From Homalodisca vitripennis (lineage: Eukaryota > Arthropoda > Insecta > Hemiptera > Cicadellidae), in assembly GCF_021130785.1 (NCBI RefSeq), contig NW_025777958.1, positions 1 to 64,000 of the forward strand: DNA of 64,000 bases, read 5' to 3'. The notes under the pieces were generated by a model. That model did no database searches. It was not told the DNA's origin and was given only the letters and a program-made list of their open reading frames with translations. A program made the position numbers and the translations under genes. Shown piece by piece: positions 11,640 through 22,214 of this stretch (its first letter is position 1; each line of letters starts with the position of its first letter).

Positions 11640-13428
11640 ATATACACTGTAGGTATTTGTGATGATTGCCTTAAACATTAATATTTGCTCTAATAAAAAA
11701 TTTCATAATATGTTTTTGAAGAGATTTATTTTTTTTTTGAAACGGATGATGATAAATACATTGACTTTGATTGTTATACCACAATTTGTTTTGGAAATGA
11801 CTACAGCTATGTAGAATTACAAGTTCACGTAATGGTCTATATAACTTTGTGTAAACAGTATTAAAGGGATAATTAGTTATTATTACTTTTGAAACAGTGA
11901 CTGTTTTGAAAATAAAATTTTTTGGGTTATACAAACATACTTTGGAATAAAATTTTACCATAGTCAAAACGTTTCTACATGCAGAATTGCAAACTCTTCT
12001 GCAAGTGTAAGCAGTAGATTGAATGTCCTTACCTCCAGATTTGTTTTACTATTTAATATAAGTTTTCGCTAGTTTGCTTGTTGCAGATAGTACAGCTAAT
12101 GAGTTCATGTTTGAAAAAATCTAGCTGTGGACATACACACATTGACGTGAACGTTTACATTTTTCCCGAGTTAAAAATATGGTTTAAAGAACATAAAATA
12201 CTAAAAGATGCCTTAATACTCAATTTATAGGTAACAAACGAATTTCTAATTGTATATGCAGTACTTTATTTATATATTCGTAAGTATTATCAGATTATCG
12301 TACAGTATCTTATCGTTAAATATTGGGTTTATGCAACGCACATACTAACATATGTTTTGTAATTCTACAATATGAATATTACCAGACCTATCTGTACTAC
12401 CTGGCCTGGAAATTTCAGTCTGGATTTCACTAGTTACTGGACCAAGTAGATCGTATCTCTAGCTTATATCTGACTAGACCTGGTTCTAAGATCAATCTAT
12501 GTAGTAGGTCAAATGATTCCTTGGAGGTCTGTATCCATCTCGCAGATATCCTTGTGTTTTAACTTTTGAAACAACAAAATCTATGAGTTTCCTGAACGGG
12601 ATCATCTAGAATATCTTTACTACAGGTAAATGTACTACAGATACATGTTAGTCATGTCTACCCCGTTTGAACTTTATTCCTCCTGGAGCTTCCGTACTGT
12701 GAAAATTCTAAATTACAGGAGTTACCGGCCTACGCATGGTTAAATTTGAATGAGGTATTATACTGTTGGAGTTTCAAGCAGGTCTGGCCTTAGAAAACCT
12801 TCGGTTTTATAAAAATGGAATGTCCGTGTACTTCCACATTTAGGACTTCCCGGCACATGGAGTCTTTTATCTCCTGCCTCCTCACAACAAACCTATTACA
12901 TTAGACTACTCACATGGTGTTAAATTGACAGTGAAACTGTTTTTTATAAGTCTCATCGTACTTAATAGATCTTCGTTAGATATGTATTACATACATTTCT
13001 TTATAGAATAATAAGTTTTATGTGTAATAATTATTTGCAGTACCGGGTTTTTCCTTAGTTTACTTAGTTTCATGTCTGATCAATGTTTTACTTATTACGC
13101 GTATTTCAGTCGAAATTCCGTAAGGACTGTAGTATTGTTATTATTATAATATATTATGAGATAAAACATTTAATATATGTAGTTATCATAATAGTAAGAA
13201 TTAGGTTCACGACTTAAGTACTTTTATACACTAAATATCCGGCAGCAAATGTATTAGTGACATTTTTTTACTAGGGTAAAAATTAAGCTGAAAGACAATA
13301 GTTTGTTACCTTGTATGTGGCATATAAAATACTGAGTTTTACATGTACCTATTCCGGTAAATGTTTCTAATTATCATATAACCACATATACACATTTTCC
13401 ACTATATGCCAACAGTGTGCTACCAAAC
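11640..13428. other. Non-coding stretch; 12,380-12,900 is less A+T-rich
   Basis: Between the Penelope fragments and the palindrome I recognise no gene. A minus-strand frame of 98 codons at 11,671-11,967 has no family signature. The 12,380-12,900 part is clearly richer in G+C than its surroundings and may be an old element, but it has no long frame on either strand. Confidence 0.45.
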
Positions 13429-13879
13429 ATCCAAGAATTCACATTAGGAAGCTAAATGGGCTGTGGTTAATCAAGATCCATTACTAAGTGATGAATGACC
13501 AGTAATTAATGTGACGTTCAATGTGTTCTTAACGGCCAATCCATGGTTTTATATCTGAAATTTAATTTAGTAGTCAAAAGAACCTTTTCAATTAAACACG
13601 AACAGTATAAATTATTATATATAAATATTAAACGTAAAGAGAACTTTAACATTTGCACAAAAAATTAAATAAACAAATGTGAAGTACAAACAAACAGATA
13701 GTGAAATAAAACAGTTAAAAATATATGAAATATCATTGTTAAGAATATGTGTTCAACTTTATTAACAGTAATTCTAAAATTGCTGATATGTCTATATTCG
13801 TGAACCATACCTAATCCTTTGGCGAATTTTGATTTTGCTATCATTATTTTGTATAATCAATATTGACTGTATGTCAAAG

Positions 13880-14100
13880 CCAAAGAATGTCTCACTTTCC
13901 TAGGCGAAGTTAGGATAAGAAACCCTGTCAACACTTAACCTTGGGACCAACGGCTTAAAGGTCACTTCCGAAGCACCTCAATTGGCCGGGCAGATGGACT
14001 TCTTGCAAGGACAGGATTGGTCAGCGGTCACCCATCCAAACAGTAGCCACGGTCGATGATGTTTGATATCTTGCGATGACCGCCGTATTCGCTACACTAC
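13880..14100 (-). repeat. 5S-rRNA-derived SINE-like repeat, left palindrome arm
   Basis: This is the reverse complement of the copy at 19,606-19,830, described there. It lies inside the left arm and therefore points towards the outside of the palindrome. Confidence 0.5.
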
Positions 14101-14271
14101 GCATTGTCAGTATGTCTTATTATAAGACCGAGAAGGATCTTTTTTAGATTTTTTCATTGTCCGTCCTTACAACCGTTTTCTTTGCAGTCCTCGAGACATT
14201 TGATACTCCGTTTTATCGGGTTACGTTTTTATAAATTGATGTAGTATTTTGGAATCGCTTATCATATACAG

Positions 14272-14275
<4 letters not shown>

Positions 14276-14317
<42 letters not shown>
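14276..14317. repeat. (TA)n microsatellite in left arm
   Basis: About 21 uninterrupted TA units; the right-arm counterpart is longer and interrupted by a G. Confidence 0.95.
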
Positions 14318-14320
<3 letters not shown>

Positions 14321-15625
14321 TTTTAGAGATAGATTGTAAATAAAAGTTAAACCGTAAGTACATGACGTTCATGAGTATATAAACTATTTTAATATAAATA
14401 TTGTGGGGGTTCCAAATATTTTATACACCATCATAGTATAATCCTTTATAACTAATACTGAGTATTTAGGAGCATTTAGTGTAAATATTACAAGCGTGTT
14501 TGTGAATCCTGAAATAGTGACATAAAATTAATAAAAAAAGTTCAATTATATTTCAGAAACACTTCGTAATATATCAAAAATTGAATCATAATTTTATGTA
14601 CAGCTGTTATTATGTTATAATTTGTTTTATGGAGTCACTCAATCTAATGGAATTTGCGGGAAAGTTTATTAGCAGTGTGTTCATAACCATAACATAAAAA
14701 TCTGCTGTTAACATAAGGCATTACATCTGTTCTTTTTGAGTATATGGTTTGCTAAGTGGTTTAATTATTATTCTTAATTCTCCTTTTGGTTACGCATTAT
14801 GTAGCATCATTTTATTCACCAACCAAAATATCTCATTACATAAGAGTCTATGTGGTGTACTGGATTCACATTTACGTCCTTTATAGGAAACTTGCAGACA
14901 TATAAAATGTATGTTTAGGTGACGGTCTGAGTTTCTGATTCGCTGAGGGAATCGCTGAGAATGATCAACCTTATGAAAATTACGTTTTACTGGAGATTAT
15001 ATTTGGTCCGATAGTCAAACTATAAACATAGTACAGAATTCTTTTATCAACAACAAAATATTATAATATCTAACCTATCACCGGTAACAAAAAATATTAT
15101 ACTTAATCTAAGACTGCACATTACTTGGTATTAACGAAAAAATAATTGAAAAATATAAAAGCAGGCTAATAAAATCAGTTTTTAAAGAAATCTACTTATT
15201 TCAGTTACAATTCGTTGGACAATTTATTTCAAAACTAAAGCTGAGCAAAATAAAACGTCCTGCTGATATAATATCGTTCCGAAAGCAGTGTTTGAACTAT
15301 ATTTTATGTTGATAGACTCCATTGCCTGCTGTACCTTCTATCCGATGTTGCGAGTTTCAATATTTTTAGATTAATGGCATTTTATATTCTGTTTATGTAT
15401 ACGATACTGCCTCCGGGCATCACCTTTATAACGTGATCATTAATATTCCTCAACCCCTTCTTTCCAGTCGAATATATTCTTGTCTTTTTAATCGTTTTTA
15501 AAATGAGCTATTACAGTTAAAACCGTTGGACGTTAAAAAATTTATATTAATAACATTTGGCTGACTATTAATTATATAAGTTGATACTATAATAGAAAGA
15601 AAAAAATTACACTCAGTCGAATTTC

Positions 15626-15657
<32 letters not shown>

Positions 15658-15710
15658 TATATGCTATTATTTTATTAACTCTACTTATAAGGTTATCTAT
15701 ATTTTTTTAT

Positions 15711-15778
<68 letters not shown>
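15626..15778. repeat. Two (TA)n tracts in the palindrome spacer
   Basis: Short TA tracts at 15,626-15,660 are followed, after about 50 bp, by about 32 TA units at 15,714-15,778. These mark the inner end of the left arm. Confidence 0.9.
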
Positions 15779-15779
<1 letters not shown>

Positions 15780-15878
15780 GTTAAACTTTATAAATGGCAA
15801 TAGCCTTATTGGCTGACTATTAATTATATAAGTTGATACTAGGCGGAGCAAGTACTTTTTGCGATTCAATGTTTATTG

Positions 15879-15910
<32 letters not shown>
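15779..15910 (+). mobile_element. Rearranged fragment of the tRNA-derived (TA)n repeat
   Basis: The piece has three parts. TATAAATGGCAATAGCCTT (15,790-15,808) matches the minus-strand repeat at about 40,840-40,865. A 32 bp segment (15,810-15,841, GGCTGACTATTAATTATATA...) is a direct duplicate of the left arm at 15,560-15,590. Then GGCGGAGCAAGTACTTTTTG plus CGATTCAATGTTTATTGAAAT and (TA)n matches the 3' end of the tRNA-like gene at 41,055-41,100. The tRNA body itself is missing, replaced by the copied arm segment. Confidence 0.65.
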
Positions 15911-15913
<3 letters not shown>

Positions 15914-18023
15914 GGTGATTCATGAAGTTCTCCCCCCACTTCTACAGCACATTGTACTAGTAAAAATAATGAAAAAATGTTATATAAACATAGGTCCGAA
16001 AACGCTTCTTTAGCGAGTTACAGCTAGCGAAAGATTTCGCCTGAATTCCTGGGTAAAGAGTAAAATAAAGCCATACTGAACTTTTTGAAAGGTTAATTAA
16101 GTAAGAAATGTCGTGGATTCTTATGTATTTTTACCTGATAAAGCTAATAAAAGAGGTTTCAGAACTGTACCTGTAGTAGTTTTTGAGGGATTCAGGGTTA
16201 AATGTAAAAAATTGGGGCACGAAACAATGTTTTTTTAAGTTTGATTTACAATAACTTTGTTAAATTGGTAATAAATACATATAATCAAGGATTATTAATT
16301 GTAGAGAATTTAATTCTGAGAAAATTGATATAATCAAAGTCTAAAATAAAACAGAAATAAGTACCAAAAAATCCATTTTATTCAGTATAATACATTACTA
16401 GTTTTAAGCAAAATTAATCAGGTTAGGCCAACCGTACACATCTTTTTATAATAGATGTTCGAAAAATGTGGCCATCATTATCAATACATTTTGCAGCACG
16501 TTTGTGTATTGCTTTTGTTGCGTTTCTTAATTTTTCAGGACTTCCCTGTATCTGCACAGCCGAATCCATAAAACGGGCAATTAATTCATCACGAGAATTC
16601 ACTTTTGTCTTGTATACAATGTCTTTCATCCATCCCCAGATGCAATAATCCAATGGAGATAGATCTGGTGATCTTGGTGGCCAAGGGTGAGGCCCTCCAC
16701 GACCAATCCAGTGTCCAGGAAATTGATGATTTAAGTAAGCAGAAACGGCACGTGAAAAGTGGGGAGGTGCTCCGTCATGCTGGAAGTACAAATTTTGTCT
16801 GAGATGTAAAGGAACATTCTCTAACAGCTGCGGCAACTCTTCTTGAAGGAAATGCAAATAGAACTCAGCATTTAGGCGTCCAGGTAATATGAAAGGTCCA
16901 AAGGTTCATAATTGGTTCTAGTACTTGGTAGTGATCCTGTTTCCCGAAGAGTACGAAAAGTTCCTGAAATTGTTTTGGTATCTGGAATCCTCCTATTAGG
17001 GTAACGTAGTTCATATTCTTCTACAGCAGCTCTAGCATTACCATTACAGTAACCCAAAATAAAAACAATATCAGCGTATTCCTCTGATGTAAATAAGTAA
17101 GGCATTTTTTCGCTGAATAAACAATCGAATTATAACTCACAGAAAAATTGCATTTACTAACACGATTCACAGAACCCGATCTCCTGCTGTAGCTTGCAAA
17201 ACACCACTAATACACAGTTCTAACGTAACAGTACAGAATACCATTGTTGATCAGCTGTTATTCGTGCGTTACCAACTTAGAAATTAATAAAACAAAAACT
17301 GCATTTCGATGATTAGTAAACAATAATAGGAAAATGTTTGCTTCATTTATTTTCGAACATTTGATGTAAATTTTTATTAAAAAAAATACAACGTAATAAA
17401 ACATGATATTTTTATTTACAAACAAATTTATTTAACAGTTAATCTTGTTTTCTCAATTTATCTCATCATTAAGGAACAAATATTTTGTTTTTGTTTTATT
17501 TTAACTAAATACCATACGGTATTTCTTTACAGCTAGTAATGTATTATACTGAATAAAATCGATTTTTTGGTACTTATTTCTGTTTTATTTTAGACTTTGA
17601 TTATATCAATTTTCTCAGAATTAAATTCTCTACAATTAATGTTCGTTGATTTTATGTATTTATTACCAATTTAACAAAGTTATTGTACATCAAACTTAAA
17701 AAAACATTGTTTCGTGCCCCAATTTTTTGCATTTAACCCTGAATCCCTCAAAAACTACTACAGGTACAGTTCTGAAACCTCTTTTATTAGCTTTATCAGG
17801 TAAAAATACATAAGAATCCACGATATTTCTTACTTAATTAACCTTTCCAAAAGTTCAGTATGGCTTTATTTTCCTCTTTACCCAGGAATTCAGGCGAAAT
17901 CTTTCGCTAGCTGTAACTCGCTAACGAAGCGTCTTCGGACCTATGTTTATATAACAATTTTTCATTATTTTTACTAGTACAATGTGCTGTAGAAGTTGGG
18001 GGAGAACTTCATGAATCACCCTG
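15911..18023 (-). mobile_element. Tc1/mariner-superfamily transposon with ~490 bp inverted termini, internally deleted
   Basis: The element starts with CAGGGTGATTCATGAAGTTC and ends with the exact reverse complement. It is flanked by TA inside a (TA)n tract. The inverted termini run about 490 bp (15,911-16,403 and 17,530-18,023), ending near ATACATTACTAG, with only scattered differences. The transposase lies between them on the minus strand and lacks its middle. Length is 2113 bp. It inserted into the spacer of the large palindrome and is the only large asymmetric component there. TA targeting is the rule for this superfamily, but the exact duplication cannot be read inside (TA)n. Confidence 0.9.
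16423..17105 (-). pseudogene. Tc1/mariner-type transposase with deleted middle
   Basis: The N-terminal frame starts at 17,105 with MPYLFTSEEYADIVFILGYC and continues through YPNRRIPDTKTI and FRTLRETGS, the helix-turn-helix start typical of these insect transposases (DUF4817-like). After TRTNYEP the sequence jumps, in another frame, to GPFILPGRLNAEFYLHFLQ, then QHDGAPPHFS and PPRSPDLSPLDY, ending at 16,423. The second and third catalytic Asp are present, with 36 residues between them. The first (DES-type) and about 130 residues around it are missing. The middle was therefore lost by an internal deletion, and the copy is non-autonomous although its ends look intact. Confidence 0.85.

Positions 18024-18063
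<40 letters not shown>
18024..18063. repeat. (TA)n tract at transposon/right-arm junction
   Basis: About 19 TA units between the transposon's right end and the start of the right palindrome arm. It is probably the remainder of the TA tract into which the element inserted. Confidence 0.9.
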
Positions 18064-18068
<5 letters not shown>

Positions 18069-19370
18069 TCGACTGAGTGTAATTTTTTTCTTTCTATTAT
18101 AGTATCAACTTATATAATTAATAGTCAGCCAAATGTTATTAATATAAATTTTTTAACGTCCAACGGTTTTAACTGTAATAGCTCATTTTAAAAACGATTA
18201 AAAAGACAAGAATATATTCGGCTGGAAAAAAGAGGTTGAGGAATATTAATGATCACGTTATAAAGGTGATGCCCGGAGGCAGTATCGTATACATAAACAC
18301 AATATAAAATGCCATTAATCTAAAAATATTGAAACTCGCAACATCGGATAGAAGGTACAGCAGGCAATGGAGTCTATCAATATAAAATATAGTTCAAACA
18401 CTGCCTTCGGAACGATATTATATCAGCAGGACGTTTTATTTTGCTCAGCTTTAGTTTTGGAATAAATTGTCCAACGAATTGTAACTGAAATAAGTAGATT
18501 TCTTTTAAACTGATTTTATTAGCCTGCTTTTATATTTTTCAATTATTTTTTCGTTAATACCAAGTAATGTGCAGTCTTAGATTAAGTATAATATTTTTTG
18601 TTACCGGTGATAGGTTAGATATTATAATATTTTGTTGTTGATAAAAGAATTCTGTACTATGTTTATAGTTTGACTATCGGACCAAATATAATCTCCAGTA
18701 AAACGTAATTTTCATAAGGTTGATCATTGTCAGCGATTCCCTCAGCGAATCAGAAACTCAGACCGTCACCTAAACATACATTTTATATGTCTGCAAGTTT
18801 CCTATAAAGGACGTAAATGTGAATCCAGTACACCACATAGACTCTTATGTAATGAGATATTTTGGTTGGTGAATAAAATGATGCTACATAATGCGTAACC
18901 AAAAGGAGAATTAAGAATAATAATTAAACCACTTAGCAAACCATATACTCAAAAAGAACAGATGTAATGCCTTATGGTAACAGCAGATTTTTATGTTATG
19001 GTTATGAACACACTGCTAATAAACTTTCCCGCAAATTCCATTATATTGAGTGACTCCATAAAACAAATTATAACATAATAACAGCTGTACATAAAATTAT
19101 GATTCAATTTTTGATATATTACGAAGTGTTTCTGAAATATAATTGAAATTTTTTTGTTATTTTATGTCACTATTTCAGGATTCACAAACACGCTTGTAAT
19201 ATTTACACTAAATGCTCCTAAATACTCAGTATTAGTTATAAAGGATTATACTATGATGGTGTATAAAATATTTGGAACACCCACAATATTTATATTAAAA
19301 TAGTTTATATACTCATGAACGTCATGTACTTACGGTTTAACTTTTATTTACAATCTATCTCTAAAACACT

Positions 19371-19373
19371 ATA

Positions 19374-19429
<56 letters not shown>
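19371..19429. repeat. (TA)n microsatellite in right arm
   Basis: About 29 TA units with one TG interruption. It is the counterpart of 14,276-14,317. Confidence 0.95.
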
Positions 19430-19433
<4 letters not shown>

Positions 19434-19605
19434 CTGTATATGATAAGCGATTCCAAAATACTACATCAATTTATAAAAACGTAACCCGATAAAACGGAGT
19501 ATCAAATGTCTCGAGGACTGCAAAGAAAACGGTTGTAAGGACGGACAATGAAAAAATCTAAAAAAAGATCCTTCTCGGTCTTATAATAAGACATACTGAC
19601 AATGC

Positions 19606-19830
19606 GTAGTGTAGCGAATACGGCGGTCATCGCAAGATATCAAACATCATCGACCGTGGCTACTGTTTGGATGGGTGACCGCTGACCAATCCTGTCCTTG
19701 CAAGAAGTCCATCTGCCCGGCCAATTGAGGTGCTTCGGAAGTGACCTTTAAGCCGTTGGTCCCAAGGTTAAGTGTTGACAGGGTTTCTTATCCTAACTTC
19801 GCCTAGGAAAGTGAGACATTCTTTGGCTTT
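19606..19830 (+). repeat. 5S-rRNA-derived SINE-like repeat, right palindrome arm
   Basis: The segment 19,630-19,690 resembles the 3' half of arthropod 5S rRNA. A stretch aligned to the internal promoter (AAACATCATCGACCGTGGCT) is followed by ACTGTTTGGATGGGTGACCG, which matches the 5S box C region (TACTTGGATGGGAGACCGCC type). Downstream is a GC-richer body (GCCCGGCCAATTGAGG, AAGCCGTTGGTCCCAAGG) not found in 5S. This is the layout of a 5S-derived (SINE3-type) repeat with an internal Pol III promoter. The 5' half of the 5S part is poorly preserved, so transcription is doubtful. The alternative is a chance local resemblance, which I think unlikely given the run GGATGGGTGACCGC. Confidence 0.5.
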
Positions 19831-20277
19831 GACATACAGTCAATATTGATTATACAAAATAATGATAGCAAAATCAAAATTCGCCAAAGGATTAGGTATG
19901 GCTCACGAATATAGACATATCAGCAATTTTAGAATTACTGTTAATAAAGTTGAACACATATTCTTAACAATGATATTTCATATATTTTTAACTGTTTTAT
20001 TTCACTATCTGTTTGTTTGTACTTCACATTTGTTTATTTAATTTTTTGTGCAAATGTTAAAGTTCTCTTTACGTTTAATATTTATATATAATAATTTATA
20101 CTGTTGGTGTTTAATTGAAAAGGTTCTTTTGACTACTAAATTAAATTTCAGATATAAAACCATGGATTGGCCGTTAAGAACACATTGAACGTCACATTAA
20201 TTACTGGTCATTCATCACTTAGTAATGGATCTTGATTAACCACAGCCCATTTAGCTTCCTAATGTGAATTCTTGGAT

Positions 20278-20979
20278 AATGGAAAGCTGTTAAGATGTGT
20301 AATTGTCACCTACTAAAATGTTATAATATAAATGGTAATAAATTAGTTAGTAACCATCGTAATGAAAATCCTTGAACGGATGTACAGTTATCGTATCGGT
20401 TAGAATTAATCTTCAGCTTACAATAATGTTACTTTTTCAATTTCGTAATAATTGTTATCCTAATACATTCAATAACATTAACCTAGTTGATAATAAAGCA
20501 GCATTTTCTAGGTAAATTCTAACTGGTTCTAACTAAATCAAGCACAAATGTTTACATAAAACTGATGGTTTTCTTGTAATTATTATAATATTTGAGGTTC
20601 TAAAAGGATATAGTAAGTGTCTGAAATTTGAAAAAGATCTGACTTAGAAATTGTTAAGAAATAAATGGAGGTCATTACAATAAGCGCATTAAAAACAGTG
20701 ACATCAAAATATGTATAATAAATCTTTAATATTATTACTGATGTAACACTGAAATGTACACTGCTTATCGGTTAATTATTTAATTTAAATTTATAATATT
20801 TTTATAAACTTATTCCATATTAAGCTATTATATATAGTTTTTAATTCCTTTCTTAATAAATATTTGTAAGAAATGTCTAAAATAATTTCAGAAATTATAT
20901 GGTAAACAAAATGTTATATAATAAAAAAAAATATAAAACAAACTTAACTTTACATAAAGATACGATACGTAACTGAACT
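20278..20979. other. A+T-rich non-coding stretch, nothing recognised
   Basis: This runs between the palindrome and the next duplicated block. I see no reading frame or repeat array. Confidence 0.5.
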
Positions 20980-21140
20980 GTAAACACACATCAAAGGTAT
21001 CAGTCTAAGGTTGGAGAAAAATTATCGGCTTGTGCTTGAAGTTTGATTTGAACGGGTTTACCTTAAAAGCACCGAGAAAAATCCAATTTAATTGCTTCAC
21101 AATTTATAGTTGAGCACAAACTGTGTTCTTGGAACGTGCA
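20980..21140 (+). repeat. Duplicated non-coding block 6, left copy
   Basis: This block aligns with 62,935-63,095 in the same orientation. Shared landmarks are GTCT-AGG-TG, TTTGATTTGA-CG/TTCGATTTGAGCG, the AAA-GCACCG segment and AAATCCAATTTAA followed by TTCACA-TTTA. It lies on the same colinear path as the blocks at 1.06-6.98 kb. Confidence 0.6.
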
Positions 21141-21439
21141 TCTATTTTCAAAACAATATTGATTCAAACATCAGGAAAATATGCTATTTTAATAGTTTTT
21201 ATTCTTTAAGGTAGACATTTTAAACAATCGTTAACTGAATTCAACACGTATAAAAATCTTAACTTTGTATATTCATATAGAAAAATTAACTTATACCCTA
21301 CATTATATACTTGTTGTACGGAAAAAAAATCTTCATGTGCGTTTATTTTTAACGTGGCTGTGTTAAACACCCTCTTCTGCAATAGTTAGGTAATTTAAAT
21401 GAAGTTTAAAATAGTTGATTCAAAATAAAAACGAAAACT

Positions 21440-22212
21440 GTAGTGGAAAACAATTACGGACTGGCAGGAAAGCGACCAAAAAAGAAGACTTTCCACTTGA
21501 ACAGTTTATTGCAACCCGAATTGGAATTGGCTGTCGATTATTCGTGGCTGAAGCTGGCTGATGAATATTTAGCATATGTTGGACGGAACCTGGCAAATGC
21601 AATACAAGCGGTACACCTGTCGTCGACGAAGCAAACCATTCTGATAACAGTGAATTTAACTTACGGAAAGTCACTAGAGACGAGTTACTACAATACGTTG
21701 GAAAACTTCCTGCTGGCTCAGTTCTTGGGTATGATTTTAAATCAGCATCATTCCTGAAGGAACACCGTTATTTAACGTAAACCCTTCTTTGGATTTTTTT
21801 AGAAACAGTATCCGCTCTGGGAAGTTTAGAGACGATCATAAAAAGGATTTTTTTTAAATTTGTTAATAAAGTAAAGGATTAATAGCAGGAATACTTTATG
21901 GATAATGATATACTCTCTAATGAATCCAAAAATAAAAAAAACATAAATTCTCTCTTTAGTAAGAACAAGGATATTCATATTGCCTTACGTTACAACAAAA
22001 GCCAATATGTTGTTGTATTTCTTGATCTTGCGGAACCATTTTATTCTTTCGAAAGCCAAAACATGATTAAGAAAATTAAACTTTATTGGATTAAATATAA
22101 CTCCTAGGCGATTGTAATCGTACTCATCGAATCTTAATCAATACGCCATCATGGTTTTGAAAAATGCATCTAATGTTGCTACACGCATTAACTGGCCGGA
22201 GATTCTGAATTA
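21440..22212 (+). pseudogene. LINE reverse transcriptase relic, split by a transposon
   Basis: Two separated stretches resemble the RT of a non-LTR retrotransposon. At about 21,645-21,770, in one frame, EFNLRKVTRDELLQYVGKL is followed by GSVLGYDFKSASFLKEH, which resembles the pre-RT segment with the usual PG-DG signature. At about 22,008-22,110, VVVFLDLAEPFYSFES followed by MIKKIKLYWIK matches motif A (FLDLxKAFDxV), with the first Asp kept but AFD changed to PFY. Stops and frameshifts lie between. The relic runs up to the left end of the transposon at 22,215, which seems to have inserted in it. No continuation is recognisable after 24,668. The clade cannot be set. Confidence 0.5.
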
Positions 22213-22214
22213 TA

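Larger units (their letters stand above)
13429..15630. repeat. Left arm of 6.85 kb palindrome
   Basis: This arm is the reverse complement of 18,064-20,277. The outer limit is sharp: CCAAGAATTCACATTAGG on the left and CCTAATGTGAATTCTTGG on the right. The arms differ by scattered substitutions and small indels (for example GTGAACC against GTGAGCC near 13,800, and CAACCCCTTCTTTCC against CAACCTCTTTTTTCC near 15,452), so they are not an exact mirror. Contents, outside in: unassigned A+T-rich DNA, a 5S-like repeat (13,880-14,100), a (TA)n tract (14,276-14,317), then about 1.3 kb of unassigned DNA. No coding frame is conserved. Confidence 0.9.
18064..20277. repeat. Right arm of 6.85 kb palindrome
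   Basis: This is the mirror of the left arm. It starts at the (TA)n end next to GAAATTCGACTGAGTG and ends at GAATTCTTGG(AT). It contains a longer, imperfect (TA)n tract (19,371-19,429) and the plus-strand 5S-like repeat (19,606-19,830). No target-site duplication is evident outside the arms (left flank ...CTACCAAAC, right flank AATGGAAAG...). Part of the arm (18,870-19,340) has a diverged relative at 8750-9310. Confidence 0.9.

Noticed and set aside
11671..11967. 98-codon minus-strand frame
   Set aside because: No family signature, A+T-rich codon use like its surroundings, and no conserved counterpart. Treated as chance.
13429..20277. Palindrome as a sequencing or assembly fold-back artefact
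   Set aside because: The arms differ by numerous substitutions and indels, including a different (TA)n length, and the spacer is asymmetric. A hairpin read artefact should be an exact mirror. Not fully excluded without reads.
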